A model generated the notes under the pieces. It saw nothing but the letters and a program-made list of their open reading frames with translations, was not told where the DNA came from and ran no database searches. Below, piece by piece: positions 25,853-34,832 of a DNA stretch of 64,000 nucleotides (its first letter is position 1; every line of letters starts with the position of its first letter). Source of the stretch: Acidisoma sp. L85 (GTDB lineage: Bacteria; Pseudomonadota; Alphaproteobacteria; Acetobacterales; Acetobacteraceae); assembly GCF_009765865.1 (NCBI RefSeq), contig NZ_LMUQ01000064.1, positions 23,439 to 87,438 on the forward strand. Reading direction: 5' to 3'. The position numbers and the translations under genes were made by a program.

Positions 25853-27666
25853 CAGACCAGCACCATGCCCGCATTGGTAACTTCGGCATTGTCGCGGTTC
25901 TTGTCGGGCCCCAGCAGCATCTCGTTATGGGCGGCGCCCGAGGGGATCATCGGATAGACGTTCTCGCCCTGATCCACCGCGATATCCGCGATCACCGCCT
26001 TGTCGCAGGCGATCATTTCCAGGATTACCCGGTCGAGATCGTCGATCGTATTCGCGCGCATCCCCACGCCGTGGAAAGCGTCCGCGAGCTTCACGAAATC
26101 CGGCAGCGCCTCGCTGTAGCTTTCGGAATAGCGGCCGCCATGCAGCAGCTCCTGCCACTGCCGCACCATGCCCATGTACTGGTTGTTCAGGATGAATACC
26201 TTCACCGGCAGGCGATACTGCGCGACTGTCGCCATCTCCTGGATATTCATGAGGATGGAGGCTTCGCCCGCGATATCGATCACCAGTGCGTCGGGATGAG
26301 CCACTTGCACGCCCATCGCGGCCGGCAGCCCATAGCCCATGGTGCCGAGGCCGCCGCTGGTCATCCAGTGATTCGGCTTCTCGAAGCCGAAATGCTGGGC
26401 GGCCCACATCTGGTGCTGGCCGACCTCGGTCGTGATGAAGGTCTCGCGGCCGCTCTGCTGCGTCAGCTCATAGAGGCGCCGGACCGCATGCTGCGGCTTG
26501 ATGATCGCGCCCGTGGCCCGCGACTGCTCGAATTTCAGGCTTTCGCGAGCGCGCCAGCCATCGATCTGCCGCCACCACGTCGCCAGCGCCTCCCGATCGG
26601 GGCCGCCGTCACTGCGGATCGCGGCCAGCAGCGCCTCCAGCACCAGCCGCGCATCGCCCACGATCGGCACGTCCACCACCACATTCTTGTTGATGTTGGA
26701 GGCGTCGATATCGGCGTGGATCTTCTTGGAATTCGGGCTGAAGGCATTCAGCCGCCCCGTTACCCGGTCATCGAAACGGGCGCCGATATTGATGAGCACG
26801 TCGCAGCCATGCATGGCCATATTGGCCTCGTAGGTGCCGTGCATCCCCAGCATTCCGAGGAAATGCGGATCGCTCGCCGGCAGGGCGCCGAGGCCCATCA
26901 GCGTATTGGTGCAGGGGATGCCAGTCTCCGCCACCAGCTGGGTGAGCAGGCGGGACGCCTCCGGCCCGGCATTGATGATGCCGCCGCCGGTATAGAGCAT
27001 CGGCCGATGCGCCGACCGGATCAGTGCAGCGGCGCGGGCGATCTGCTCGCCATCCGGCGCGGTGCGCGGACGGTAGCTGCGGTGGCCGTTCGCAGATGCC
27101 GAAACGTAAGGCGCCGGGTTGATCAGAATATCCTTCGGCAGATCGACCACCACCGGGCCCGGCCGCCCGCTGGAGGCCACATAGAAAGCCTCATGCACCA
27201 CGCGGGCGAGGTCTTCCGGCTTTTTGACCAGGTAGTTGTGCTTCGTCGCCGGCCGGGTGATGCCGACGGTATCGGCTTCCTGGAACGCATCATTGCCGAT
27301 CAGATGCGTCGGCACCTGGCCCGTCAGGCACACGACGGGGATGGAATCCATCAGCGCATCCACCAGCCCCGTCACCGCATTGGTGGCGCCGGGACCGCTC
27401 GTCACCAGCACGCAGCCGGTGCGGCCGGTGCTGCGGGCATAGCCTTCGGCCGCATGCACCGCCGCCTGCTCATGGCGCACCAGCACATGGCGAATGGCGT
27501 TCTGCTTGAAGATCGCGTCATAGATCGGCAGCACCGCGCCGCCCGGATAGCCGAAAATAACCTCGACGCCCTGTTCCTTCAGCGCGCGCAGGAGGACCTC
27601 GGCACCCGGTGCCAGGTCTGCGTTCGGGAAAGGGCCGGTCGAGCCGGCGTGCGGGGTGGCGGTCAT
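25852..27666 (-). CDS. ilvI: Acetolactate synthase large (catalytic) subunit
   Basis: The 604-aa ThDP enzyme condenses two pyruvates (or pyruvate and 2-oxobutyrate). It has the N-terminal VEVIFGYPGGAVLPIYDAI with catalytic Glu in RHEQAAVHAAEGYARSTGR, the FAD domain core (LGMLGMHGTYEANMAM, GARFDDRVTGRL) and the ThDP motif GLGTMGYGLPAAMG...DIAGEASILMN, where the usual GDGS motif reads GEAS. I use ATG 27666 (MTATPHAG) instead of the track start at 27747. A separate promoter in the 64 bp after miaA is possible but not identified. Confidence 0.95.
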   Translation of the reverse strand: MTATPHAGSTGPFPNADLAPGAEVLLRALKEQGVEVIFGYPGGAVLPIYDAIFKQNAIRHVLVRHEQAAVHAAEGYARSTGRTGCVLVTSGPGATNAVTGLVDALMDSIPVVCLTGQVPTHLIGNDAFQEADTVGITRPATKHNYLVKKPEDLARVVHEAFYVASSGRPGPVVVDLPKDILINPAPYVSASANGHRSYRPRTAPDGEQIARAAALIRSAHRPMLYTGGGIINAGPEASRLLTQLVAETGIPCTNTLMGLGALPASDPHFLGMLGMHGTYEANMAMHGCDVLINIGARFDDRVTGRLNAFSPNSKKIHADIDASNINKNVVVDVPIVGDARLVLEALLAAIRSDGGPDREALATWWRQIDGWRARESLKFEQSRATGAIIKPQHAVRRLYELTQQSGRETFITTEVGQHQMWAAQHFGFEKPNHWMTSGGLGTMGYGLPAAMGVQVAHPDALVIDIAGEASILMNIQEMATVAQYRLPVKVFILNNQYMGMVRQWQELLHGGRYSESYSEALPDFVKLADAFHGVGMRANTIDDLDRVILEMIACDKAVIADIAVDQGENVYPMIPSGAAHNEMLLGPDKNRDNAEVTNAGMVLV

Positions 27667-27730
27667 AACGGCGTCCTTGCCTAGGCGGGAATAGGGTGGG
27701 CGCCGGTAATGACGGGCTGGGAAAGCCGCG

Positions 27731-28720
27731 TCAACGCCTTTCGACAATAAAACGCGTCAGATCAGCCATTCGCCTTTCCGAAAGTTGCGTGACATCGCCA
27801 ATTCGCGAACTAATCATTACCGTATCCTGGATTTCGGCGAGAGGATGATGCCGGAACCAGGTCGATTGCCGCTTGACGTAACGATTGGAGTTGGTGACTG
27901 CACGCTGCACCGCCTCGGCGATCGGCAGCTCGCCCCTCAGATGCGCCGCAAGCTCCGGCACGCCAAGGGCGCGCATGGCCGGCAAGGCCGGATCGAGCGC
28001 TTGGCCCATTAAAGCCTCGACCTCCGCGAGCGCTCCGGCCTCCACCATCTTGCCGAACCGCAGGGCGATTGCCGCTTGGAGCTCCTCACGCGGCGGGTCG
28101 AGTTGGATAGCGGCGAACCGCCAGTCGGGTGAGGCGAGGGCAGGGCTCGCTTGCCACGCGGCGAGGCCACGCCCGGTCGCCAGTAGCACCTCATAGGCCC
28201 GCGCGATCCGCTGGCCGTCGTTTGGAATGAGCCGCGCCGCCGTCTGCGGATCCTTGATGGTGAGACGGGCGTGCAGCGCGGCAGGGCCAATCTCCGCGAG
28301 CATCGCCCGCGCCTGCGACCGGATCGCAGGGTCGATCGCAGGGATATCCGCCAAGCCCTGAAGGAGAGCCGAGAAATACAGCCCCGACCCACCGCAAATA
28401 ATGGGCAACCGCCCCGCGCCTCGCGCTTCCGCCTTCGCCCACAGCGCCGCCCCGCGCCACCAGGCCACGTCACCCGGCAGCGCCGCCGGTCGAACACCAT
28501 ACAACGCATGCGGCACCCGCGCTTCGTCTTCCGGCGACGGCCGCGCCGTCAGCACACGAAGCTCTCGGTAAATCTGCATGGAATCCGCGTTGATCACAGT
28601 TCCGCCCAGCCGCTCGGCCAGCACCAGAGCGAGAGCCGACTTTCCGCTGGCCGTCGGACCGGCGATGAGCAGGGCGAGCGGCGTCTCAGCCACGCCACGG
28701 CGTTCCGGCTCTTGCGTCAA
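27731..28720 (-). CDS. miaA: tRNA dimethylallyltransferase
   Basis: The 329-aa enzyme prenylates A37 of tRNAs reading UNN codons. It has the P-loop GPTASGKSALAL near residue 20, DSMQIYREL near 46, the IICGGSGLYFSALLQG segment near 107 and NSNRYVKRQSTWFRHH near the C-terminus. It lies 29 bp from the divergent serB start and upstream of ilvI on the same strand. Confidence 0.95.
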   Translation of the reverse strand: MTQEPERRGVAETPLALLIAGPTASGKSALALVLAERLGGTVINADSMQIYRELRVLTARPSPEDEARVPHALYGVRPAALPGDVAWWRGAALWAKAEARGAGRLPIICGGSGLYFSALLQGLADIPAIDPAIRSQARAMLAEIGPAALHARLTIKDPQTAARLIPNDGQRIARAYEVLLATGRGLAAWQASPALASPDWRFAAIQLDPPREELQAAIALRFGKMVEAGALAEVEALMGQALDPALPAMRALGVPELAAHLRGELPIAEAVQRAVTNSNRYVKRQSTWFRHHPLAEIQDTVMISSRIGDVTQLSERRMADLTRFIVERR

Positions 28721-28749
28721 CAGGGCCGCGCCGCCAGTCTCCGCGCCCC

Positions 28750-29625
28750 ATGCGCTATATCCTCACCCTCGTCGCCGACCGCCGCGCCACCACGCTCTCC
28801 CCTGCCATGATCGACCGGGTTCGGGAAGCGGTGGTAGGCGCCGAGCCCGTCATTCTCAGCCGTGGCGAGGCCGCCGATATTCCCTGTGCCGAGTTGCCGG
28901 ATCCCATCGCCATCCAGCGCGCGCTGGAGAACGCCCCGGTCGATGCCATCACGACCAAGGCGCGGGGCCGCCGCAAGGGCCTGCTGATCGCCGACATGGA
29001 CAGCACCATCGTCACCAGCGAGACCCTCGACGAGGTCGCGGCTTTCGCCGGGCTCAAGGACCAGATCGCCGCCATCACCCGCCGCAGCATGAATGGCGAG
29101 ATCGATTTCGCGGATGCGTTGCGCGAGCGTGTCGGCATGCTGCGTGGCCTGGGCCTCGACGCGCTCGACCGTACCTGGGCGGCGACGAAACTGACTCCGG
29201 GCGCGCGCGAACTCGTGGCGACAATGCGGGCGCATAACGCTGTCACCGCCCTGGTCTCTGGCGGCTTTACGTTTTTTACCGAAAAAGTCGCGGCGCTGGT
29301 TGGCTTCGACGTCAACCGCGCGAATATTTTGGAGGATGACGGCACGTCGCTGACCGGCCAAGTGCGCGAACCGATTCTCGATCGCGACGCCAAGCGGGCG
29401 ACGCTTGAAGAATTGGCGGCCGCCCGCAATCTCAAGCTTGCGGCGACTTTGGCGGTGGGGGATGGCGCCAATGACCTTACAATGTTGGCGACGGCGGGTT
29501 TGGGCGTCGCCTTCCATGCCAAGCCGATCGTCGCGCGCGAGGCCCGCGCCCGTGTCGATCACGCCGATCTGCGTGCGCTCTTGTTCGCCCAGGGCTACCC
29601 TGCCTCAGCCTTCGTGACGCCCTAA
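28750..29625 (+). CDS. serB: Phosphoserine phosphatase
   Basis: The 291-aa HAD phosphatase makes L-serine from phosphoserine. A short N-terminal ACT-like region precedes motif I LLIADMDSTIVTSETLDE near residue 78; motif II is ALVSGGFTFF, and motif IV is VGDGANDLTML. Only 29 bp separate its ATG from that of divergent miaA, so any promoter must lie within or very near the neighbouring coding region. Confidence 0.95.
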   Translation: MRYILTLVADRRATTLSPAMIDRVREAVVGAEPVILSRGEAADIPCAELPDPIAIQRALENAPVDAITTKARGRRKGLLIADMDSTIVTSETLDEVAAFAGLKDQIAAITRRSMNGEIDFADALRERVGMLRGLGLDALDRTWAATKLTPGARELVATMRAHNAVTALVSGGFTFFTEKVAALVGFDVNRANILEDDGTSLTGQVREPILDRDAKRATLEELAAARNLKLAATLAVGDGANDLTMLATAGLGVAFHAKPIVAREARARVDHADLRALLFAQGYPASAFVTP

Positions 29626-29640
29626 CCGAGGATCATCGCG

Positions 29641-29805
29641 ATGACAGAGACCCCTATCCGCGACTGGATGCTGCCGAAACTCGCAGCACTAATCGTTGAC
29701 GCCGAGGCGCAGGGCTTCGACCGGGACGCGATTATCGCCGTCATCACCGACATCATCGAAGGCCCGGAATACAACACCGCGATAATCCTGCCGGACGGTG
29801 GTTGA
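29641..29805 (+). CDS. Small conserved-looking protein (54 aa), function unknown
   Basis: An ATG at 29641 preceded by GAGGA opens a 54-codon frame ending TGA at 29805. The protein is acidic and helical (WMLPKLAALIVDAEAQGF, then RDAIIAVITDIIEGPEY) with no signal peptide. It fits exactly between serB and the HAD dehalogenase with short gaps on both sides and the same strand. Codon use matches the neighbours. I do not recognise a family. Confidence 0.55.
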   Translation: MTETPIRDWMLPKLAALIVDAEAQGFDRDAIIAVITDIIEGPEYNTAIILPDGG

Positions 29806-29829
29806 GAGCGCGGGTCAGACGAAACGATC

Positions 29830-30552
29830 ATGGCATTGGAAACCGTCCGAGCCCTGGTCTTCGACGTTTTCGGCACCGTAGTGGATTGGCGCGGCGGCGT
29901 CGCCCGTGAGGCAGCACCGTTCCTGGAGCGGCATGGCGCCGCAAATACCGATCCGCTGAGTTTCGCGGATGCCTGGCGACGCCACTACGCGCCGGCGATG
30001 GAGGAAGTGCGCAGTGGCCGCCGACCCTTCGTCCGGCTTGACGTGCTGCACCGGGAAAACCTCGTTGCCATCTTGCCGGAATACGGCATCGACCCCGCGC
30101 GTGTTCCATCCTCGGAACTCGACACGCTGAATCTCGCCTGGCACCGGCTCGATCCTTGGCCGGATGTAATCGCGGGGCTTCAGCGACTGAAGCCGCGTTT
30201 TATCCTGGCGCCACTCTCCAACGGCAACATCATCCTGATGCTCGACATGGCCAAACGCGCTGGCCTGCCTTGGGACGCGATCCTGGGTGCCGAGATTGTC
30301 CAAACCTACAAACCCGCGCCAAGAGCCTATCTCGGCACGGCCGAGGTTCTGGCCATGCGGCCCGACGAGCTTTGTCTCGTGGCCGCCCACAACTCAGATC
30401 TCGCGGCGGCACGAAGCTGCGGCTTGCGCACGATCTTCGTGCCTCGTCTGCAAGAACACGGCCCGGCGCAAACCATTGATCTCCGCGCAGAGCAGGATTG
30501 GGATCTGCTGGCGGAGGATTTCGTTGACCTTGCGACGAAGCTCGGAGCCTAG
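29830..30552 (+). CDS. HAD-family hydrolase, haloacid dehalogenase type II-like
   Basis: The 240-aa protein matches (S)-2-haloacid dehalogenase-like HADs: nucleophile Asp12 in VFDVFGTVVDWR, APLSNGNIILML for motif II, and the motif III Lys in YKPAPRAYLGTAEVL. Motif IV is the weaker LVAAHNSDLAAARSCGLRT. It could act on a haloacid, but many relatives are phosphatases or phosphoglycolate-like enzymes, so the substrate is open. Confidence 0.85.
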   Translation: MALETVRALVFDVFGTVVDWRGGVAREAAPFLERHGAANTDPLSFADAWRRHYAPAMEEVRSGRRPFVRLDVLHRENLVAILPEYGIDPARVPSSELDTLNLAWHRLDPWPDVIAGLQRLKPRFILAPLSNGNIILMLDMAKRAGLPWDAILGAEIVQTYKPAPRAYLGTAEVLAMRPDELCLVAAHNSDLAAARSCGLRTIFVPRLQEHGPAQTIDLRAEQDWDLLAEDFVDLATKLGA

Positions 30553-30592
30553 GACAAGATGTTCTTTAAACTGAACCGCGCGTATTCCACCC

Positions 30593-30694
30593 CGTCATGC
30601 TCGGCGCAGGCCGGGCATCCACGCCTTCGCTTGCTCGACAAAGGCAAGGCGTGGATGGCACGGGGTGCCCCGCACGCCTTCGCGTGCCATGACG
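30593..30694 (-). repeat. Composite palindromic repeat, copy B (reverse orientation)
   Basis: Read on the minus strand this copy has the order of copy A: CGTCAT, a GGCACG-rich arm, ATCCACGCCTT, its complement, the GCCCGGC/GCCGAGC arm, and ATGACG. The GGCACG arm carries extra GC-rich bases (gggtgccccgcacgccttcg between the two halves). It is in the 190-bp gap before the DUF1697 gene. Confidence 0.85.
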
Positions 30695-30743
30695 AATCTC
30701 TGGATGGCACTTCAGTCTTAGATCATCACGCGTAGAATGCGCG

Positions 30744-31256
30744 GTGACGGTTTATGTCGCACTTCTCCGCGCTGTGAACGTCGGCGGCACGGGCACGCTG
30801 ACGATGAAGGATTTGCGCGCGCTCTGCACGGGACTTGGCTTCGAAAACGTTCGGACTTACATCCAGAGTGGCAATGTCGTCTTCGAGAGCAAGCTATCCG
30901 CGGCCGCGCTGCAAAAGAAGCTGGAGACGGCCTTGTCGGAGAAAACGGGCCCGCAGGCCGGTGTGCTGATCAGGACCGCAGCCGAATTGAGTGCGGCTCT
31001 CGAGGCCAATCCCTTTCCCCGCGCAATGCCCGCGCGGGTCGCGGTGGTGTTTCTGGACAAGCCCGCACCGAGCAATCTGCTCAGCGGTCTTGTCATCCCG
31101 GGACGAGAAGAGGTGAAGGTGGTCGGCCGTGAAATCTTCGTCCACTATCCGGACGGGATAGGGCGATCGAAACTCAAGCTACCGCCTCTCGCGACACAAG
31201 GCACCGCCCGCAATCTCAATACGGTCGGCAAGCTGGTTGTGTTGGCGGAGACATAA
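30744..31256 (+). CDS. DUF1697 family protein
   Basis: The 170-aa protein starts with the family hallmark VALLRAVNVGGTGTLTMKDLR and has GFENVRTYIQSGNVVFES, typical of DUF1697 (ferredoxin-like fold, often induced in stationary or stress settings; function unknown). The initiation codon is GTG at 30744. It stands alone after a palindromic repeat and before a gene-poor tract. Confidence 0.87.
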   Translation: MTVYVALLRAVNVGGTGTLTMKDLRALCTGLGFENVRTYIQSGNVVFESKLSAAALQKKLETALSEKTGPQAGVLIRTAAELSAALEANPFPRAMPARVAVVFLDKPAPSNLLSGLVIPGREEVKVVGREIFVHYPDGIGRSKLKLPPLATQGTARNLNTVGKLVVLAET

Positions 31257-31841
31257 TGGCGACTCGTGGCTGATAGGCTCGCGCTACGCACTACAGACGG
31301 TCGATACCTATAGATCAGATGGTAATACTGCGGGGACGGGGACGCCGCGGTGGTGTCCGTGCAGACTGAACGTATGACGAGTACACTTGTCTTACCCTGC
31401 GACCAATACAATGACCCGCAGCGGCAGCGCCGACAACGCATGCGGCAGGAACGATAAGAGGGACTGCATACCACAATGCATAGTCGAGGAGATGCGGGTC
31501 GTACTGAGTGTCTGCCGCCCAATAGCTGTTTGCGGGCGAGTGGGAGATCACGTTAGACATCGAGCTGCACCTAGCCGTCACGGTTGTTGGAGCGCGCCAC
31601 TGATATCCGTCTATAGCAGCCGGAGGCAAGCCATGATGCGCCTACAACAAGGTGACAATCCGCCGCAGTCGTTGACTGCGGGTGAGGTGCTTCACAACAG
31701 TCGATAGCATTAGTGAATCGCCGCATAATCTGGAGTAGTGCAGCGCTTACGACGCCGAAGGTGAGGTCGTTCTCATCAGGCGGTACTTATCGCGTCCCAC
31801 ACAGAGGCGCTGGAGGCTGGTTTGAGTCCGTGCGAGTAACA
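31257..31841. other. Gene-poor tract of atypical composition
   Basis: These 585 bases between the DUF1697 gene and truA show no recognisable conserved gene and are visibly less GC-rich than the surroundings, with stop codons in most frames. The only candidate is a minus-strand ORF at 31315-31560. It might be a remnant of a lost or imported gene. I see no inverted repeats, tRNA or integrase. Confidence 0.5.
31315..31560 (-). CDS. Candidate small membrane protein
   Basis: An ATG at 31560 opens 81 codons. The product has a polar N-terminus (SNVISHSPANSYWAAD), one hydrophobic segment (LWYAVPLIVPAACVVGAAAAG) and a basic tail. TAGGTG about 9 bases upstream could be a weak ribosome site. Codon use is unlike the window's strong GC3 bias, so it is either imported or not coding. 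The frame also extends upstream to 31629. Confidence 0.28.
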   Translation of the reverse strand: MSNVISHSPANSYWAADTQYDPHLLDYALWYAVPLIVPAACVVGAAAAGHCIGRRVRQVYSSYVQSARTPPRRPRPRSITI

Positions 31842-32615
31842 TCATCCACCCGCCTCCGGAAAAACCGCGACCGCGTAATCTACGCCCGTCAGCGTCAGCC
31901 CATCCGGCGGCGCCGTCGGACCCGCCGCGGCGCGGCTCAAAGCCGCAAGCGCCACCAGCACGCGCTCCGGCGGCCAGGTTCCGTCGCCGACCAGCTTTAG
32001 CGTGCCGACCATGTTGCGCACCTGGTGGTGCAGAAAACTCCGCGCCTCCACCTCGATCACCACGCGGTCGCCCTGCCTAGTCACCACCAAGCGGTCGATC
32101 GTCCGGATCGGCGACTTAGCCTGACAGGCGCTCGCGCGAAACGACGTGAAATCGTGCCGTCCAAGCAAATGCACCGCACCCGCCGCCATCGCCTCGGCGT
32201 CCAGCGGATTGGGCAAGTGCCAGACTTGACCCATCGCGATCGCCGGCCGGGCGGGGCGGTTGAGGATCACGTAGCGATACCGTCGCGACACCGCCGCGAA
32301 GCGCGGGTGCCAGCCCTCGGGTGCGAAGGCCGCCGCCACGACCGCCACCCGATGCGGCAGCATGTGGAAATTCAGTGCCGCCTGAACCCGCGCCGGCGGC
32401 AGCGCCCCCGGTAGCGAGATCATCCCCACCTGTGCAGTCGCATGCACCCCGGCATCGGTGCGGCCTGCGATCGCACACGCCACCGGAACTCCCCTCGCCA
32501 GATGCGAAGCGGCCTGTTCAACCACCTGCTGGATCGAAAGCCCGTTGATCTGTCGCTGCCATCCCACAAAGCCGCTGCCGTCATATTCGAGGCGGAGCGC
32601 ATAGGCCGACGTCAT
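31842..32615 (-). CDS. truA: tRNA pseudouridine(38-40) synthase
   Basis: The 257-aa enzyme isomerises uridines 38-40 in tRNA anticodon arms. It has RLEYDGSGFVGWQRQ near residue 8, the catalytic Asp in AGRTDAGVHATAQV near 50, and FLHHQVRNMVGTL near 200. The ATG at 32615 overlaps the fmt stop (ATGA); the frame open to 32996 lies inside fmt and is rejected. It is the last gene of a def-fmt-truA set. Confidence 0.94.
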   Translation of the reverse strand: MTSAYALRLEYDGSGFVGWQRQINGLSIQQVVEQAASHLARGVPVACAIAGRTDAGVHATAQVGMISLPGALPPARVQAALNFHMLPHRVAVVAAAFAPEGWHPRFAAVSRRYRYVILNRPARPAIAMGQVWHLPNPLDAEAMAAGAVHLLGRHDFTSFRASACQAKSPIRTIDRLVVTRQGDRVVIEVEARSFLHHQVRNMVGTLKLVGDGTWPPERVLVALAALSRAAAGPTAPPDGLTLTGVDYAVAVFPEAGG

Positions 32616-33526
32616 TCCGGCCCCAGCCGCGTGCCTGCTAGAATCGCGAACCCGCGCAGAAACGCGTCCGCCGCCGCCGGTGCCCGCCCCGCGCGCTGCA
32701 AGCGCAGAATCCGCAACGCGCTTTCCCCGCAAGAGACCGTCAGCCGATCGTCCAGCACGATCCCCGGCGGTCCCGGCGGCGAAGTCACGACTTCGGCGTC
32801 CAGCAGCTTGAGGGTCTCGGCACCGAAGGTCGTGAAGGCGCCCGGCCAGGGATCGAAGGCGCGGATCTGCCGCTCGATCTGTGCCGCTGGCTGCTCCCAG
32901 TCGATGCGACCATCCGACCGGCTGAGTCGAGGGGCATAGGTCGCGCCCTCGGCTGGCTGGGCTACCGCGGGTGGATTGCTCTCCAGCACCTCGCAAACCA
33001 ATCGGGCGCCGAGGCTGGAGAGCGCGTTGTGCACCTCACCCAGCCGGACCTGTGGCCCAAGAGGGAGGCGACCCACCGCCAGCATCGGTCCGGTGTCGAG
33101 GCCCGCATCCATCCGCATGATGGTAACGCCGGTCTCCGTATCGCCGGCCAGGATGGCGGCGTGGATCGGCGCCGCACCGCGCCAGCGCGGCAGAAGGCTC
33201 GCATGGATATTGATGCAGCCGCGTCCCGGCACCGCCAGCCAGTCGGGCGGAAGGATGAGGCCATAAGCCGCCACCACGGCTGCCTCCGGGCGCAGCGCCT
33301 GGAAGGCCGCGAGCGCCTCCGCATTGCCGCGCAGCCTCGTCGGATGCCGCACCGGAATGCCTAAACGCTCGGCGGCGACCTGCACGGCACAGGGCTGCGG
33401 TTGATGGCCACGTCCGGCCGGGCGTGGCGGCTGGCAGTACGCCGCGATAATCTCATGCCCCGCCGCCTGTAGCGCCGTCAGCGCCGGCACCGCGAATTCC
33501 GGGCTGCCCATGAAGACGATGTGCAT
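32612..33526 (-). CDS. fmt: Methionyl-tRNA formyltransferase
   Basis: The 304-aa enzyme formylates initiator Met-tRNA. It has HIVFMGSPEFAVPAL at the N-terminus, the formyl-transfer signature NIHASLLPRWRGAAPIHAAIL with Asn/His near 107, MRMDAGLDTGPML and a C-terminal OB domain starting near 208. It is followed by truA with a 4-bp overlap and preceded by def, the enzyme that later removes the formyl group. Confidence 0.95.
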   Translation of the reverse strand: MHIVFMGSPEFAVPALTALQAAGHEIIAAYCQPPRPAGRGHQPQPCAVQVAAERLGIPVRHPTRLRGNAEALAAFQALRPEAAVVAAYGLILPPDWLAVPGRGCINIHASLLPRWRGAAPIHAAILAGDTETGVTIMRMDAGLDTGPMLAVGRLPLGPQVRLGEVHNALSSLGARLVCEVLESNPPAVAQPAEGATYAPRLSRSDGRIDWEQPAAQIERQIRAFDPWPGAFTTFGAETLKLLDAEVVTSPPGPPGIVLDDRLTVSCGESALRILRLQRAGRAPAAADAFLRGFAILAGTRLGPE

Positions 33527-33569
33527 GTCGGCCGCCTCTAAAGCAACTTCAGGAACGCCGCCACCAGGA

Positions 33570-34103
33570 TCAACCCGCTTTGCGGAGCCGGTTCTCCTTG
33601 GCCATTTTGCGCATGATCATATTGCGCTTCAGCGCCGAGAGATGATCGACGAACAGGATCCCGTCGAGATGGTCGATCTCATGCTGCAAGCAGGTCGCCA
33701 ATAGCCCATCCGCCTCGATCGTCTGCTTGCGGCCGTCCAGATCCTCATAGGACACGACAACCCGCTCCGGCCGCGTCACATCAGCGTAGTGGCCCGGCAG
33801 CGAGAGGCAACCCTCCTCCCGCGTCGTCAGCGTTTCGCTGACCTGCTCGACCGCCGGATTGATCAGAGTGATCGGCGCCGGCTTATCGTCGGGCATGAGG
33901 TCGATCACCGCGAAACGCAGGTTCAGCCCGACCTGAGGTGCCGCGAGCCCGATGCCCGGCGCCGCGTACATAGCCGCCATCATGCGGGGCAGCACGGCGC
34001 GGATCTCAGCCAGATCGTCCGGCCTGACCCGCCGGGTCTTGCTCTTCAGCCGCGCATCGGGCGCGCGCAGGATGGGCAGGGGGTCAATCTCGGGCTCGGC
34101 CAT
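33570..34103 (-). CDS. def: Peptide deformylase
   Basis: The 177-aa metalloprotease removes N-formyl groups from nascent proteins. All three motifs are intact: GIGLAAPQVG near 50, EEGCLSLPG with the metal Cys near 96, and QHEIDHLDGILF with metal His pair and catalytic Glu near 139. It stands 43 bp upstream of fmt on the same strand. Confidence 0.96.
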   Translation of the reverse strand: MAEPEIDPLPILRAPDARLKSKTRRVRPDDLAEIRAVLPRMMAAMYAAPGIGLAAPQVGLNLRFAVIDLMPDDKPAPITLINPAVEQVSETLTTREEGCLSLPGHYADVTRPERVVVSYEDLDGRKQTIEADGLLATCLQHEIDHLDGILFVDHLSALKRNMIMRKMAKENRLRKAG

Positions 34104-34276
34104 CGCGGCGATGTAGCGGCACCGGCCCGGCCGATCAATGATACGCGCGGCTGGTCAGGTATCGCTGCCCATTCCCGGCAGCCCTTGCAAGCGCACCCCA
34201 CAATAACCACAATAGCTTGCGGTGATGGCGCCTAACGGGCCTCGCCTGCTTCGCTCTTATGAGGAGGCTCGGCTAA

Positions 34277-34786
34277 ATGAGTTCACGTGTCTTCACGTCG
34301 CCCCTGTTCCTGGGCTTCGATCATCTTGAGCAGATCCTGGAGCGCGCTTCCAAAGCGCAATCCGACGGGTACCCGCCGTATAATATCGAGCAGACGGGTC
34401 CCTCGGGCCTCCGCATAAGCCTCGCCGTGGCTGGCTTCAGCATGGAAGACCTCCAGATCACGCACGAGGACAATCAGCTCGTCATCCGCGGCCGGCAATC
34501 CGAGGACGCGCAGGGCCGGGTGTTCCTCTATCGAGGCATCGCAGCGCGCCAGTTCCACCGCGCCTTCGTTCTCGCCGAGGGAATTGAGATCAAGGGCGCA
34601 TGGCTGAATAACGGCCTGCTCCATATCGACCTTATCCGTCCCCAGCCTGAGACCCGTATCCGCACGATCCCGATCGATTCCGGGTCGCAGCGTGAGGCGG
34701 CGCCGGCACGGCCGAGGCGCGAGGTACGCGACTCGGCGGATGTGGTCGCCGCCGCGGGCATCGCCCGCATTTCCACGACGTCTTGA
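34277..34786 (+). CDS. Small heat-shock protein, Hsp20 (alpha-crystallin) family
   Basis: The 169-aa ATP-independent chaperone has an alpha-crystallin domain at about 34-130 (LRISLAVAGFSMEDLQITHEDNQLVIRG, then YRGIAARQFHRAFVLAEGIE). The tail is Arg/Ala-rich without a clear IxI motif. The next gene is DUF1150, a standard alphaproteobacterial pair. A GAGGAGG ribosome site precedes the ATG. I could not assign a convincing RpoH promoter upstream. Confidence 0.9.
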   Translation: MSSRVFTSPLFLGFDHLEQILERASKAQSDGYPPYNIEQTGPSGLRISLAVAGFSMEDLQITHEDNQLVIRGRQSEDAQGRVFLYRGIAARQFHRAFVLAEGIEIKGAWLNNGLLHIDLIRPQPETRIRTIPIDSGSQREAAPARPRREVRDSADVVAAAGIARISTTS

Positions 34787-34832
34787 GCGGGCGAAGCCTA
34801 AGCGCTTGGCACGCAAACGAGGAGTAACGACC

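Noticed and set aside
25927-27684. 585-codon open frame on the plus strand, antisense to ilvI
   Set aside because: It is a codon-bias shadow: the opposite strand encodes an unmistakable acetolactate synthase, and the antisense translation is His/Arg/Gln-rich without any family features.
34104-34276. Possible RpoH promoter or ROSE-type thermometer ahead of Hsp20
   Set aside because: CTTGCAA at 34184 has no partner -10 at acceptable spacing, and no ROSE-like UUGCU/GGA structure was seen near the start.
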